Source: Pseudosulfitobacter sp. DSM 107133
Lineage (GTDB): Bacteria; Pseudomonadota; Alphaproteobacteria; Rhodobacterales; Rhodobacteraceae
Direction: 5' to 3'
Length of the DNA stretch: 64,000 bases
Assembly (NCBI RefSeq): GCF_022788695.1
Contig: NZ_CP085157.1
Location: forward strand, 94,962 to 158,961
Part shown: piece by piece, positions 1 through 9,155 of the stretch
How positions within the stretch are numbered: the stretch's first letter is position 1
Layout: each line of letters begins with the position of its first letter
Notes under the pieces: generated by a model
Databases searched by the model: none
Told to the model about the DNA's origin: nothing
What the model saw: only the letters and a program-made list of their open reading frames with translations
Position numbers and translations under genes: made by a program

Positions 1-1
1 C

Positions 2-253
2 GCAGCGTGGGAGTTCGACAACAAGCTGCCCGCGGGGGCCTCGTCGAACATGGCCAAATACTTCGCCGCCGAAGCCGGGATCGAAGCGGTGGACGCCGCA
101 CTGCAGGCGCATGGCGGATCGGGTTTCACCGAGGATACCGGACTCTACGAGATGTATCCGCTGGTGCGCCTGTTGCGTACGGCACCCGTGAACCGCGAGC
201 TGTGCCTCAGCTTCATCGGCGAAAAGGTCATGGGTCTGCCGCGGTCCTATTGA
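2..253 (+). CDS. Acyl-CoA dehydrogenase, C-terminal part (cut by window edge)
   Basis: The 5' end lies outside the window; the open frame runs in from base 2. The visible 83 residues are the end of the C-terminal helical domain of a flavin acyl-CoA dehydrogenase, with the conserved QAHGGSGFTED segment and the terminal GLPRSY. The same '...LSFIGEK.LGLPRSY' ending occurs in the intact ACADs at 7981 and 49580 and in the fragment at 23575, so these four are paralogues of one subfamily. It is followed after 26 bases by the ligase gene and probably opens, or lies inside, the first plus-strand operon. Electrons would pass to ETF. Confidence 0.9.
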   Translation, partial: AAWEFDNKLPAGASSNMAKYFAAEAGIEAVDAALQAHGGSGFTEDTGLYEMYPLVRLLRTAPVNRELCLSFIGEKVMGLPRSY

Positions 254-279
254 TCGCCCGGCCGGGAATGGAGGATAAT

Positions 280-1671
280 ATGCAATATGGAATGCGCTTC
301 CGGCGGGAGGATGCCGCCGACAAGGTAAACGATCACTTCTGGCACCCAGTCGAGGGCACGCCGCTCGAGGAGGTGCGCCGCATTCAGGAAGAGCGGCTGC
401 GCGATCAAATGGCCTATCTCAAGGCGAACTCGACCTTCTATCAGGAGAAGTTCGCCGAGGCCGGTGTGGAATTCGGCGATATCCGCACCATCGAAGACCT
501 GCAAAAGCTGCCCTACACATACAAGACCGAGATTCGCGAAAGCCTCGCGGCAGAGCCGCCCTTCGGCAAGCACCGCGCCGCGCCGATGGCCGACATCATC
601 CAGATGCAGGCCTCGTCGGGGACAACCGGCAGCCCCGCATATGTGGCCCTGACCGAATCCGACGCCGAGATGTGGCACGAGATGACGGCGCGCTGTTTCT
701 TTGCCAACGGCGTGCGGCCCGGCGACATGGTGCTGCATGCGTTTTCGCTGGCCAAGGGCTTTGTCGGCGGCATCCCGGTGATGCAGGGACTGCAATACAT
801 GGGTGCGATCGACGTGCCGGTGGGGGCTGATGGCGGCGCGGAAAGGTTGCTGCGCGCTTGTGCGGACACGCGCCCGCGCTGTATCGTCGGCGCACCTAAC
901 TTCGTTCTGCATCTGGCCGAAAAGGCTCCGGAAGTGCTTGGCTGCAAGGCCAGCGAGCTGGGCGTCGAGCGGGTGATCGTGGGCGGCGAACCGGGCGGCG
1001 GCATCCCGGCGATCCGCGCCAAGATCGAAGCGGCCTGGGGTGCCAAATGCACCGAGATGCTGGGGGGCACCGATCTGGGCGTGACCTATTGGGCCGAATG
1101 CGACGCGCAATCGGGCATGCATATGGTCAACATGGACTACATCATCACCGAACTGCTCAATCCCGAAAGTGGCGAGATCATTCCTTGGAAAAAAGGCGCC
1201 GAGGGCGAGATGATCTATACCGCGATCGGCCGGCGGGCAAGCCCGCTGGTGCGGTTCCGGTCGGGCGATTATATTGAGGTCATCGACACCGAGTGCTCCT
1301 GCGGCCGCACCGGCCCCAAGATCCGTTGCACCGGTCGGACCGACGACATGCTGATTGTGCGCGGGGCCAATGTGTTTCCTTCGGCGATCAACAGCGTGAT
1401 CACAGAAATGGTGCCCGAAACCAATGGTGTCATGCGGATCGTGGCAGATTTCGAAGGCCACACTACTCAGGGCGCGCTGAAAGTGATCGTCGAACGCGGT
1501 CCCGGTCGCGATCCATCTGATGACAACGCCCTCAAGAATAAGATTGAGCAGCGCTTGCGCGATGCCCTCGTTTTCAGGGCCGACATTCGCCTGGTCGCGC
1601 CGGATACGTTTGAAAAACCCGGCGCAGCTAAGGTCGCCTTTGTCCTCAGAAAGTACCCGGACCTGCCATGA
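280..1671 (+). CDS. Phenylacetate-CoA ligase-like AMP-forming acyl-CoA ligase
   Basis: This 463-residue protein of the PaaK branch of the ANL superfamily would activate a carboxylic acid to its CoA thioester using ATP. The phosphate-binding loop SSGTTGSP is intact. So are the adenine region (GGTDLGVTYW), the RFRSGDY hinge region and the late GRTDDMLIVRGANVFPS motif typical of PaaK. The ATG at 280 has GGAGG just upstream; an in-frame ATG at 268 is possible but has no suitable ribosome site. Its stop overlaps the next start (ATGA), so it is translationally coupled to the carboxylase. The substrate is unknown; phenylacetate is not implied, since no paa genes are nearby. Confidence 0.85.
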   Translation: MQYGMRFRREDAADKVNDHFWHPVEGTPLEEVRRIQEERLRDQMAYLKANSTFYQEKFAEAGVEFGDIRTIEDLQKLPYTYKTEIRESLAAEPPFGKHRAAPMADIIQMQASSGTTGSPAYVALTESDAEMWHEMTARCFFANGVRPGDMVLHAFSLAKGFVGGIPVMQGLQYMGAIDVPVGADGGAERLLRACADTRPRCIVGAPNFVLHLAEKAPEVLGCKASELGVERVIVGGEPGGGIPAIRAKIEAAWGAKCTEMLGGTDLGVTYWAECDAQSGMHMVNMDYIITELLNPESGEIIPWKKGAEGEMIYTAIGRRASPLVRFRSGDYIEVIDTECSCGRTGPKIRCTGRTDDMLIVRGANVFPSAINSVITEMVPETNGVMRIVADFEGHTTQGALKVIVERGPGRDPSDDNALKNKIEQRLRDALVFRADIRLVAPDTFEKPGAAKVAFVLRKYPDLP

Positions 1672-3275
1672 CGAAAATGAAATCCCTTCTCGACACCGGG
1701 TCCGACGACTTCCGGAAAAACGATGCGCTTTACCGGGAAAAGGTCGGCGAACTGCATGCGCTTCGGCTGCTACAACGCGTCGGCGGCCCGGAAAATGCGC
1801 GGGAACGGCATGTCAGCAAAGGCAAGATCCTGCCGCGCGAACGGGTCGAGCGGCTGATCGATCCGGGAACGCCCTTTCTCGAAATCGGAGAACTCGCCGG
1901 GCTGAACAAATATGAAGGCGTGCCACCCGGTGCAGGGATCATCACCGGCATCGGCGTGATCGAGGGACGTCAGTGCATGATAATCGCCAATGACGCTACC
2001 GTGAAGGGCGGCACCTATTTCGGCATGACCTGCCGCAAACACGTCCGGGCGCAGAAAATCGCCTGGAAAAACCGTCTTCCGGTGATCACCCTGGTCGATT
2101 CCGGCGGGGCGTTTCTGCCGGAGCAGGCGAGTATCTTTCCCGATGAGGGGCAGTTCGGCTCAATCTTCCATCAACAGATCGGCATGTCGGGCGATGGCGT
2201 ACCGCAGATCGCCGTGGTCATGGGGCCCTGCACCGCGGGCGGCGCCTATATCCCGGCGCTTTGCGACGAGGTGGTGATCGTGCGCGGTCAGGGCTTCATG
2301 TATCTGGGCGGGCCAGAATTGACCTTTGCTGCGACCGGCGAAAAGGTCGATGCCGAAACGCTGGGCGGCGGCAAGATGCATTCGTCCGTTTCCGGCGTGA
2401 CAGACCATCTTGCCGAGGATGACGCGCACGCGCTGGCCATCACCCGCGAAATCGTCAGCCACCTGGGCGAAAAACCGCAGCCGCGCAAGACGCCGACGTC
2501 GCCGCGCCCCCCCGCCTATCCGGTCGAGGAGATCTATGGCGTCGTCAGCCGAGACCCAAGGGTGCCGACCGACAACCGCGAGATTGTTGCGCGCCTTGTC
2601 GATGACAGCGATTTTCACGAGTTCAAGCCACTTTTCGGCGACACCCTCATGACCGGCTGGGGCCGAATCCATGGCCACGAGGTCGGCATCCTGGCCAACA
2701 CCGGCGTGCTCTTTGTCGAGGCCGCGCTGAAGGCTACGCATTTCATCAATCTCTGCGTCCAGCGCGATATCCCGCTGCTGTTCCTCGCGGATGTGAACGG
2801 CTTCATGGTCGGCCGCGACGTCGAGCAGATGGGCATTGCCAAGGCGGGCGCCAAGATGATCACCGCCATGTCTTCGGCGCGGGTGCCGAAGTTCACCATC
2901 ATCACCGGCGGCTCTTACGGGGCGGGTTACCTGGCCATGCTTGGCCGCCCGTTCCAGCCGGACGCGATGTTCGCCTGGCCCACGGGCCGGTCCGCGATCA
3001 TGGGGCCGGAACAGGCCGCCAGCGTGCTAGCGCAGGTGCGCGCCCAGATCAACGAACGCCAAGGCAAGAAATGGACACCCGAGGAGGAGGAAACCTTCAA
3101 GGCACCAATCCGCAAGGAATACGAAGATTTCCAGGGGGCCTACAATTTCGCCTCCAACCTCTGGATCGACAGCGTGATCGAGCCTGCCGAGACCCGGGAC
3201 GTCATGGCGCTGATGCTGGACATCGCTTCGCGCAGGCCCAAGGTCGAAACGCATTTCGGCGTGTTCAGGATGTGA
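1668..3275 (+). CDS. Acyl-CoA carboxylase, carboxyltransferase (beta) subunit
   Basis: This 535-residue protein has the two crotonase-like halves of the methylcrotonyl-/geranyl-CoA carboxylase beta subunit. It transfers CO2 from carboxybiotin to the acyl-CoA. The acyl-CoA oxyanion region VDSGGAFLPEQ, the GPCTAGGAYIPALCDE stretch and the C-terminal biotin-side motif ITGGSYGAGYLAMLGRPFQPD are all present. The start overlaps the ligase stop by 4 bases, and the biotin carboxylase subunit follows 10 bases later. Length and motifs fit the beta-branched enoyl-CoA carboxylases (MCC, GCC) better than propionyl-CoA carboxylase. I cannot decide between C5 and longer substrates. Confidence 0.9.
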   Translation: MTKMKSLLDTGSDDFRKNDALYREKVGELHALRLLQRVGGPENARERHVSKGKILPRERVERLIDPGTPFLEIGELAGLNKYEGVPPGAGIITGIGVIEGRQCMIIANDATVKGGTYFGMTCRKHVRAQKIAWKNRLPVITLVDSGGAFLPEQASIFPDEGQFGSIFHQQIGMSGDGVPQIAVVMGPCTAGGAYIPALCDEVVIVRGQGFMYLGGPELTFAATGEKVDAETLGGGKMHSSVSGVTDHLAEDDAHALAITREIVSHLGEKPQPRKTPTSPRPPAYPVEEIYGVVSRDPRVPTDNREIVARLVDDSDFHEFKPLFGDTLMTGWGRIHGHEVGILANTGVLFVEAALKATHFINLCVQRDIPLLFLADVNGFMVGRDVEQMGIAKAGAKMITAMSSARVPKFTIITGGSYGAGYLAMLGRPFQPDAMFAWPTGRSAIMGPEQAASVLAQVRAQINERQGKKWTPEEEETFKAPIRKEYEDFQGAYNFASNLWIDSVIEPAETRDVMALMLDIASRRPKVETHFGVFRM

Positions 3276-3285
3276 GGCGCAAACC

Positions 3286-5295
3286 ATGAAAATCAAAACG
3301 CTTCTTATCGCCAATCGCGGCGAAATCGCCTGCCGAATCGCACGCACCGCGCGGGCCAGCGGCATCACCCCTGTTGGCGTGCATTCGCAGGCCGACGCCA
3401 ACGCCCTTCACGTCCGTGAGATCGGCAAATCTGTCTGCATCGGTGCCGGTCCCGCATCCGAGAGCTATCTGAAGATCGACGCAGTCATCGCCGCCGCCAG
3501 ATCCGTCGGCGCCGATGCGATCCATCCCGGTTACGGCTTTCTGGCAGAGAACGCAGATTTCGCCCGCGCGGTCGAAGCCGCAGGCATGATCTTCATGGGG
3601 CCGACACCGGAAACGCTGGAACGCTTCGGCGACAAGGCCAGCGCCAAGGACGCGGCGGTTGCTGCCGGCATTCCGGTTGTCTCGGGCGCCCAGGGCGCGC
3701 GCTCCAACCCGCAGGAAATCGCACAGGAAGTGCGCAAGATGGGCCTACCGGTGCTGCTCAAGGCGGTCGGCGGCGGCGGCGGGCGCGGGCAGCGGCTCGT
3801 GACGGTTGAAGCCACGCTTGTGGAGGACATCGAGGGCGCGCTGCGCGAAGCAAAGTCCACCTTTGGCTCCGAGGGCCTTCTGCTGGAACGCTTCCTGCCC
3901 GAGGCACGCCATGTCGAGGTGCAGATCGCGGGCGACGGCAAGGGCCATGTGCTGCACCTGTTCGAGCGCGACTGCACGCTTCAGCGCCGCCACCAGAAGG
4001 TCATCGAAGAGGCCCCGGCTTGGGGCTTGCCTCGCGCGCTTCTTGACGAGATCGCGCATGACGCGGTGCGCCTGGGCGAAACGCTCAATTATCGCGGCCT
4101 GGGCACGGTCGAATTTCTGGTCGCGGGGGACGAGTATTTCTTTCTGGAGGTGAACCCGCGCATCCAGGTGGAACACCCCGTCACAGAGGCGATCACCGGG
4201 CTGGACCTGGTCGCGTTGCACCTGCGCATTGCGGAGGGCGCGGGCTTGGGGCTTGTTCAGGAGGATCTGCGGATCAACGGCCACGCCGTCGAGGCGCGGC
4301 TTTATGCCGAAGACCCGGCCATGCAATTCGCCCCCTCGACGGGCACGCTGACCACGCTCAGCCTGCCCGGCGGCCTGCGGATCGACAGCGGTGTCGAAGA
4401 AGGCGACGCGGTGACGCCCTATTACGACCCGATGATCGCTAAGCTGATCGTTCACGCGCCCGACCGGGAAACCGCCTTGGCGCGGCTGGCGACGGCGCTG
4501 GACCATATCGCGGTGGAGGGTGTGGAAACTAACCGTGCCTTTCTGACGGCGCTAGCGCGAAACCCCGAATTCGGGCAGATGCAGGTTCATACGCGCTGGA
4601 TCGACGGCCAGCTTGACGCGCTGACACAGCCGCCCCCCCTTACCCGCCCCGAGCGGTGGAAGGCGGCAGCCGCGATTCTGTTCGTGGCAACGTCGCGCCG
4701 CGATGCGGACGTGGATCCCTGGAGCAACCGCGATACCTTCACCGGCTGGCGGCTTGGCCTGGGTGGAGATGCGGTTGAGGCGGGACAGCGCGTGACGCTC
4801 ACCGATTCCGCCGGTGCATCGGAGGAATTGCGCGTCGGCCCTGTCAAACCGGGTGACAAATACACCGTTATTTCGGAAAACGGCGATGCTACCATGTTGA
4901 CCGCGCGTGAAATCACGCCGGGTCGATGGCGCCTGAGCGAGGGCGATACCGTCCTTTTGATCGACGCGCGGCTCCACGCCGGGGTGATTGAGATGGACAC
5001 GCCCGAAGGTCGGCTGATCTTTCGCCCGGCCACGCCGCTGACCTTTGCCGGCGGCGATGCGGCAGCGGATCGCGCCGTGGTCTCGCCGCTAACCGGCATG
5101 ATCGTCGAGATCAAGGTGACCGACGGTCAACCCGTCGCCGCAGGCGACGTGATCGCGGTCATGGAATCAATGAAACTTGAAATCTCGATCCGCGCTGCCG
5201 CAGCCGGTACCGCCAGCAAGATATCCGTCTCGAATGGTGACATGGTCAATCGCGGCCAGGTCATCGCCGAGATACTGCCATCCGAGGAGCTATGA
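3286..5295 (+). CDS. Acyl-CoA carboxylase, biotin carboxylase/BCCP (alpha) subunit
   Basis: This 669-residue alpha subunit carries an N-terminal biotin carboxylase domain, with the ATP-grasp glycine loop around GGGGGRGQR and the catalytic EVNPRIQVEHPVTE segment. A C-terminal biotinyl domain follows, with the biotin-acceptor lysine in VMESMKLE near residue 630. It carboxylates its own biotin with bicarbonate and ATP and works with the beta subunit encoded just upstream. Length and domain order match methylcrotonyl-CoA carboxylase alpha subunits. It is followed after one base by the lyase-like gene, so both belong to one operon. Confidence 0.92.
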   Translation: MKIKTLLIANRGEIACRIARTARASGITPVGVHSQADANALHVREIGKSVCIGAGPASESYLKIDAVIAAARSVGADAIHPGYGFLAENADFARAVEAAGMIFMGPTPETLERFGDKASAKDAAVAAGIPVVSGAQGARSNPQEIAQEVRKMGLPVLLKAVGGGGGRGQRLVTVEATLVEDIEGALREAKSTFGSEGLLLERFLPEARHVEVQIAGDGKGHVLHLFERDCTLQRRHQKVIEEAPAWGLPRALLDEIAHDAVRLGETLNYRGLGTVEFLVAGDEYFFLEVNPRIQVEHPVTEAITGLDLVALHLRIAEGAGLGLVQEDLRINGHAVEARLYAEDPAMQFAPSTGTLTTLSLPGGLRIDSGVEEGDAVTPYYDPMIAKLIVHAPDRETALARLATALDHIAVEGVETNRAFLTALARNPEFGQMQVHTRWIDGQLDALTQPPPLTRPERWKAAAAILFVATSRRDADVDPWSNRDTFTGWRLGLGGDAVEAGQRVTLTDSAGASEELRVGPVKPGDKYTVISENGDATMLTAREITPGRWRLSEGDTVLLIDARLHAGVIEMDTPEGRLIFRPATPLTFAGGDAAADRAVVSPLTGMIVEIKVTDGQPVAAGDVIAVMESMKLEISIRAAAAGTASKISVSNGDMVNRGQVIAEILPSEEL

Positions 5296-5296
5296 G

Positions 5297-6256
5297 ATGA
5301 GCGACTTTCCCAAATTCGTCGAATTTCGTGAGGAAGGCCCGCGCGAGGGCTTTCAGATCGAAAAGAAGATCTATCCGATCGAACAGCGGATCGAACTGAT
5401 CGATATGCTCAGCGACACCGGTCTGAAGCGCATTCAGGTCGGCAGCTTTGTCAGCCCGAAATACGTGCCGCAGATGGCGGACACCGGGGAGTTGTTCCAG
5501 CGTATCAAGCGCAAGCCGGGCGTGAATTACACGTCACTATGGCTGAACGACAAAGGGTTTCGCAAGGCCCTGACGGCGCATGAGGTCGATATCGACCCGC
5601 GCCTGCTGTTATATCCTTCCGAGGCGTTTGCCCAATCGAACAACAATTGTTCCTCCGCGGAAATGCGGGAAAAACAACGCGACTGGGTTCGCCTTTACAA
5701 GGAAGAGGGATATACGATCGACGCGGCCTATGTGATGACGGCCTTCGGCTGCAACCTCGAAGGCCCCATCCCGCAAGAGCGCATCTTGGACGATTTCCGC
5801 TTCGTTCTTCAGCTGTGCGAAGAAGAGGACATCCCCGTACCGATCCTTGTGATCGCCGATACAATGGGCTGGGGCAACCCCGAGGCTGTCAAACGAATGA
5901 TCGGCGCGCTGCGGGAACTGGCACCCAGTGCCCGCATCGGGATGCATATTCATGACACGCGCGGGCTTGGCATCGCCAATCTCCATGCCGCCCTGTCGAT
6001 GGGCGTGGACATGTTCGAAAGTTCGGTCGCCGGTCTTGGCGGCTGTCCTTTCGCGGGCCACGGCCACGCCCGCGCCGCAGGAAATGTCTGCACTGAGGAT
6101 GCGGTGTTCCTGTGCCACGAGCTTGGCATCGAAACCGGCATTGATCTGGACAAGCTGATCGCAGCGGCGGTCAAGGCGGAAGAGATCATCGGCGTGCCTC
6201 TCATGGGCCGGGTCATGCATACCGGCGGGCTCGACAAGTACCGCAAGGCAAACTGA
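5297..6256 (+). CDS. HMG-CoA lyase-like DRE-TIM metallolyase (divergent)
   Basis: This 319-residue TIM-barrel protein belongs to the HMG-CoA lyase branch. Family HMG-CoA lyases cleave 3-hydroxy-3-methylglutaryl-CoA to acetyl-CoA and acetoacetate. The metal-binding HxHD is present (HIHDTRGLG), as is the active-site cysteine loop GLGGCPFA. The normally invariant GPRDGLQ near the N terminus reads GPREGFQ, replacing a metal-ligand Asp by Glu. The start at 5297 is chosen because GAGGAG lies just upstream and the frame begins right after the carboxylase stop. Position after a carboxylase suggests cleavage of a carboxylated, hydrated acyl-CoA, perhaps other than HMG-CoA. Confidence 0.8.
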   Translation: MSDFPKFVEFREEGPREGFQIEKKIYPIEQRIELIDMLSDTGLKRIQVGSFVSPKYVPQMADTGELFQRIKRKPGVNYTSLWLNDKGFRKALTAHEVDIDPRLLLYPSEAFAQSNNNCSSAEMREKQRDWVRLYKEEGYTIDAAYVMTAFGCNLEGPIPQERILDDFRFVLQLCEEEDIPVPILVIADTMGWGNPEAVKRMIGALRELAPSARIGMHIHDTRGLGIANLHAALSMGVDMFESSVAGLGGCPFAGHGHARAAGNVCTEDAVFLCHELGIETGIDLDKLIAAAVKAEEIIGVPLMGRVMHTGGLDKYRKAN

Positions 6257-6268
6257 GGAGGGATGAAG

Positions 6269-7183
6269 ATGGCGAAGGCGCTTGACGGAAAAGTGGTTCT
6301 GGTCACCGGCGCGGGTGGCGGTATCGGCCGCGATATCGCGCTGATGGCGGCGTCCGAAGGGGCGGCGGTGGTAGTCAATGATCTGGGGGCGTCCCTGAAA
6401 GGCACCGGCCAGACCGAAAGCGCCGCTCAGGCCGTCGTCGCAGAGATCAAAGCCGCCGGAGGTGATGCGATCGCCGATGGCGGTTCGGTCACCGACCCCG
6501 AGGCCGCGCGTGCGATGATCGAGGCCGGTGTCAAGGAATTCGGTCGCATTGACGCGGTGGTCAACAACGCAGGCATCCTGCGCGACGGGTTTTTCCACAA
6601 GATGACATACGAGGATTTCGATGCGGTGGTGAAGGTCCATCTTTATGGTGCCTTCAATACCAGCCGCGCTGCCGCCGATTATTTCCGCGAACAGGAAGGC
6701 GGCGCTCTGGTTCACATGACCTCGACCTCGGGTCTGATCGGCAATCTGGCGCAGGCCAATTATGCGTCTGCCAAATTGGGCATCGCCGCCTTGTCGAAAT
6801 CGATTGCGCTCGACCTGAAGCGGTGGAACGTGCGGTCGAACTGCATCGCGCCCTTCGCCTGGAGCCGGATGATCTCGTCTATCAAGACAGACACCCCGGA
6901 ACAGGTGGCGCGGGTCGAGAAGATCAAGCAGATGACCCCTGCAAAAGTTGCGCCGATGGCCTGTTTCCTGATGAGCGACCGCGCGGCTGACGTGTCCGGA
7001 CAAGTCTTTGCGGTTCGCAAGAACGAGATCTTCCTGTTCAACCAGCCCCGCCCGGTGCGGTCGGTTCATTCCGGCGAGGGCTGGACAGCGGATGAAATCG
7101 CCGAGCGCGCCATGCCCACGCTCAGATCGCAGTTCACACCGCTCGAAGTGTCGGCGGACGTCTTTTCGTGGGATCCGGTCTGA
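6269..7183 (+). CDS. SDR-family 3-hydroxyacyl-CoA dehydrogenase (MFE-2 type)
   Basis: This classical short-chain dehydrogenase of about 304 residues has the Rossmann motif TGAGGGIG, the NNAG motif and the catalytic Ser...YxxxK (S in TSTSG, YASAK). The inserted segment after VVNDLG and the C-terminal extension match the dehydrogenase domain of peroxisomal multifunctional enzyme 2, which oxidises 3-hydroxyacyl-CoA with NAD. GAGGAGG at 6255-6261 is well spaced for ATG 6269; ATG 6263 in the same frame is too close. The TGA overlaps the next ATG, giving coupled translation with the citryl-CoA-lyase-like gene. Confidence 0.85.
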   Translation: MAKALDGKVVLVTGAGGGIGRDIALMAASEGAAVVVNDLGASLKGTGQTESAAQAVVAEIKAAGGDAIADGGSVTDPEAARAMIEAGVKEFGRIDAVVNNAGILRDGFFHKMTYEDFDAVVKVHLYGAFNTSRAAADYFREQEGGALVHMTSTSGLIGNLAQANYASAKLGIAALSKSIALDLKRWNVRSNCIAPFAWSRMISSIKTDTPEQVARVEKIKQMTPAKVAPMACFLMSDRAADVSGQVFAVRKNEIFLFNQPRPVRSVHSGEGWTADEIAERAMPTLRSQFTPLEVSADVFSWDPV

Positions 7184-7977
7184 TGGGAAAACGCAAGGAA
7201 AAGATTAGCTCGAACATCGCCTGGAGCACGCCGGACAAGATCTGCGTGCGGGGCCTTGATCTGCCGAACGAGATTCTGGGCCACATGAACCTAGGCGATC
7301 TCGCCTTTCTGCAACTGACGGGCCGCAAGGCCACGCCAGAGGAAAGCCGGGTCTTCAACGCCATCATCATCACCCTGGTGGAGCATGGCATCACGCCCTC
7401 GGCGCTGGCCGCGCGCATGACTTATATGGGCGCACCGGAATCGCTTCAGGCGGCGGTGGCGGCGGGACTGTGCGGGCTGGGCACGGTTTTTGTCGGCTCG
7501 ATGGAGGGCGCCTCAAAAATGCTCTACGAGGCGCTGCCGCAGGACAGGCGCGGCACCGGCGCCGATCTGGATGCCATAGCGCTGGAAACGGTTGAGAAGT
7601 TCCACGCCCGCAAGGCCATCGTGCCGGGGCTGGGCCACCCGGTTCACAAGCCGGTCGATCCGCGCACACCGCGCCTGTTCCAGATCGCAGCCGAGAACGG
7701 CAAATCCGGTCAATACATCGAGTTGATCCAGAAAATTCAGGGCGTGGCCGAGGCGAGATCGGGCAAGATGCTGCCGATCAACGCTACCGGTGCCATCGGC
7801 GCGATCTGCTGCGAATTCGGCTTTCCGTGGAAGATCGTGCGCGGCTTTGGGGTGATGGCGCGGGCCATCGGGCTGGTCGGCCATATCCTTGAGGAAAGCG
7901 AAAACCCAATTTCCTATGAGCTGTGGCAGCGTGCCGAGCAGGAAATCCTTGAAACCTCGGGACCGGGAGCGAAATAA
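7183..7977 (+). CDS. Citryl-CoA lyase-like protein (citrate synthase small form)
   Basis: This 264-residue protein resembles the citrate-synthase-derived citryl-CoA lyase domain rather than full-length citrate synthase (about 430 residues). Histidine-containing catalytic regions are visible as VEHGITPSA and GLGHPVHKPVDPR. Members of the family split or condense citryl-CoA-like thioesters. In this operon it follows the carboxylase, the HMG-CoA-lyase-like enzyme and an SDR, so it may cleave a hydroxy-tricarboxyl or hydroxy-dicarboxyl CoA ester formed late in the pathway. No citrate lyase subunits lie nearby. The ATG overlaps the SDR stop by one base. Confidence 0.75.
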   Translation: MGKRKEKISSNIAWSTPDKICVRGLDLPNEILGHMNLGDLAFLQLTGRKATPEESRVFNAIIITLVEHGITPSALAARMTYMGAPESLQAAVAAGLCGLGTVFVGSMEGASKMLYEALPQDRRGTGADLDAIALETVEKFHARKAIVPGLGHPVHKPVDPRTPRLFQIAAENGKSGQYIELIQKIQGVAEARSGKMLPINATGAIGAICCEFGFPWKIVRGFGVMARAIGLVGHILEESENPISYELWQRAEQEILETSGPGAK

Positions 7978-7980
7978 ACG

Positions 7981-9144
7981 ATGCAGACATCAGCCCCCGA
8001 CACCCATGGCGACCTGCGCGATGCCCTGCGCGCGCTTTGTGCACAGTTCCCGCCGCAATATCATCGAAAGTTCGGCGAGAACGAAACCTACCCCGAGGAA
8101 TTTGTCGATGCGCTGACCCGCGAGGGCTGGCTCGCCGCGATGATCCCCGAGGAATACGGCGGATCGGGCCTGGGTCTGACCGAAGCCTCGATCATCATGG
8201 AAGAGGTGAACCGCTGCGGTGGCAACGCGGGCCACTGCCATGGGCAGATGTATAACATGGGCACGCTTCTGCGGCACGGCTCGGACGAGCAGAAGCAGAA
8301 ATACCTACCCGCCATCGCCAGCGGCGCGCTGCGCCTGCAGTCCATGGCCGTGACCGAGCCGACGACCGGGACCGACACCACCAAGCTCAAGACTACAGCG
8401 GTCAGGAAGGGCGACCGCTATGTGATCAACGGCCAGAAGGTCTGGATCAGCCGCATTCAACATTCGGACCTGATGATCCTGCTGGCCCGCACCACACCGT
8501 TGAAAGATGTCAAGAAGAAGTCCCAGGGCCTGTCGATCTTAATGGTTGATCTGAAAGAGGCCATCGGCAATGGCATGGAGGTGCGCCCCATCGCCAACAT
8601 GCCGGGCCACGAAACCAATGAAGTGTTCTTCGACAACCTGGAGATTCCCGCCGAGAACCTGATCGGAACCGAAGGCCGCGGATTTTACCACATTCTTGAC
8701 GGGCTCAACGCCGAGCGCACGCTGATCGCCGGGGAATGTATCGGGGACGGATACTGGTTTGTGGACAAGGCCCGCGCCTATGCCGGCGAGCGTATTGTCT
8801 TCGATCGCCCGATCGGTCAGAATCAGGGCGTGCAGTTTCCTATCGCCAAGGCCTATGTGAACGTCGAGGCCGCCAACCTGATGCGCTTCGAGGCCGCAAG
8901 ACGCTTTGACGCCGGGCAGGATTGCGGGGCACAGGCGAACATGGCAAAACTACTGGCCGCCGATGCCAGCTGGGAAGCGGCCAATGCCTGCATCCAGACT
9001 CATGGCGGCTTCGGCTTTGCGCGCGAATACGATGTCGAGCGCAAGTTCCGCGAGGCCCGACTGTATCAGGTGGCCCCGATCTCGACCAACCTCATCCTGT
9101 CCTATGTCGGCGAGCATATCCTGGGTATGCCGCGGTCGTTCTGA
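7981..9144 (+). CDS. Acyl-CoA dehydrogenase
   Basis: This 387-residue flavin acyl-CoA dehydrogenase has the FAD/substrate motifs AVTEPTTGTDTTKLKT and NGQKVWISRIQHSD, then the C-terminal helical domain with TFGGFG-type THGGFGFAREYDVER and the ending GMPRSF. It introduces the alpha-beta double bond into an acyl-CoA and passes electrons to ETF. The ending marks it as a paralogue of the ACADs at 2-253 and 49580. Three bases separate it from the preceding gene; the hydratase start follows 11 bases after its stop. Confidence 0.9.
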   Translation: MQTSAPDTHGDLRDALRALCAQFPPQYHRKFGENETYPEEFVDALTREGWLAAMIPEEYGGSGLGLTEASIIMEEVNRCGGNAGHCHGQMYNMGTLLRHGSDEQKQKYLPAIASGALRLQSMAVTEPTTGTDTTKLKTTAVRKGDRYVINGQKVWISRIQHSDLMILLARTTPLKDVKKKSQGLSILMVDLKEAIGNGMEVRPIANMPGHETNEVFFDNLEIPAENLIGTEGRGFYHILDGLNAERTLIAGECIGDGYWFVDKARAYAGERIVFDRPIGQNQGVQFPIAKAYVNVEAANLMRFEAARRFDAGQDCGAQANMAKLLAADASWEAANACIQTHGGFGFAREYDVERKFREARLYQVAPISTNLILSYVGEHILGMPRSF

Positions 9145-9155
9145 GGCCAGGGACC

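Noticed and set aside
247..1461. 404-residue open frame on the minus strand
   Set aside because: Antisense to the PaaK-like ligase, which carries intact motifs; His/Asp-rich shadow composition.
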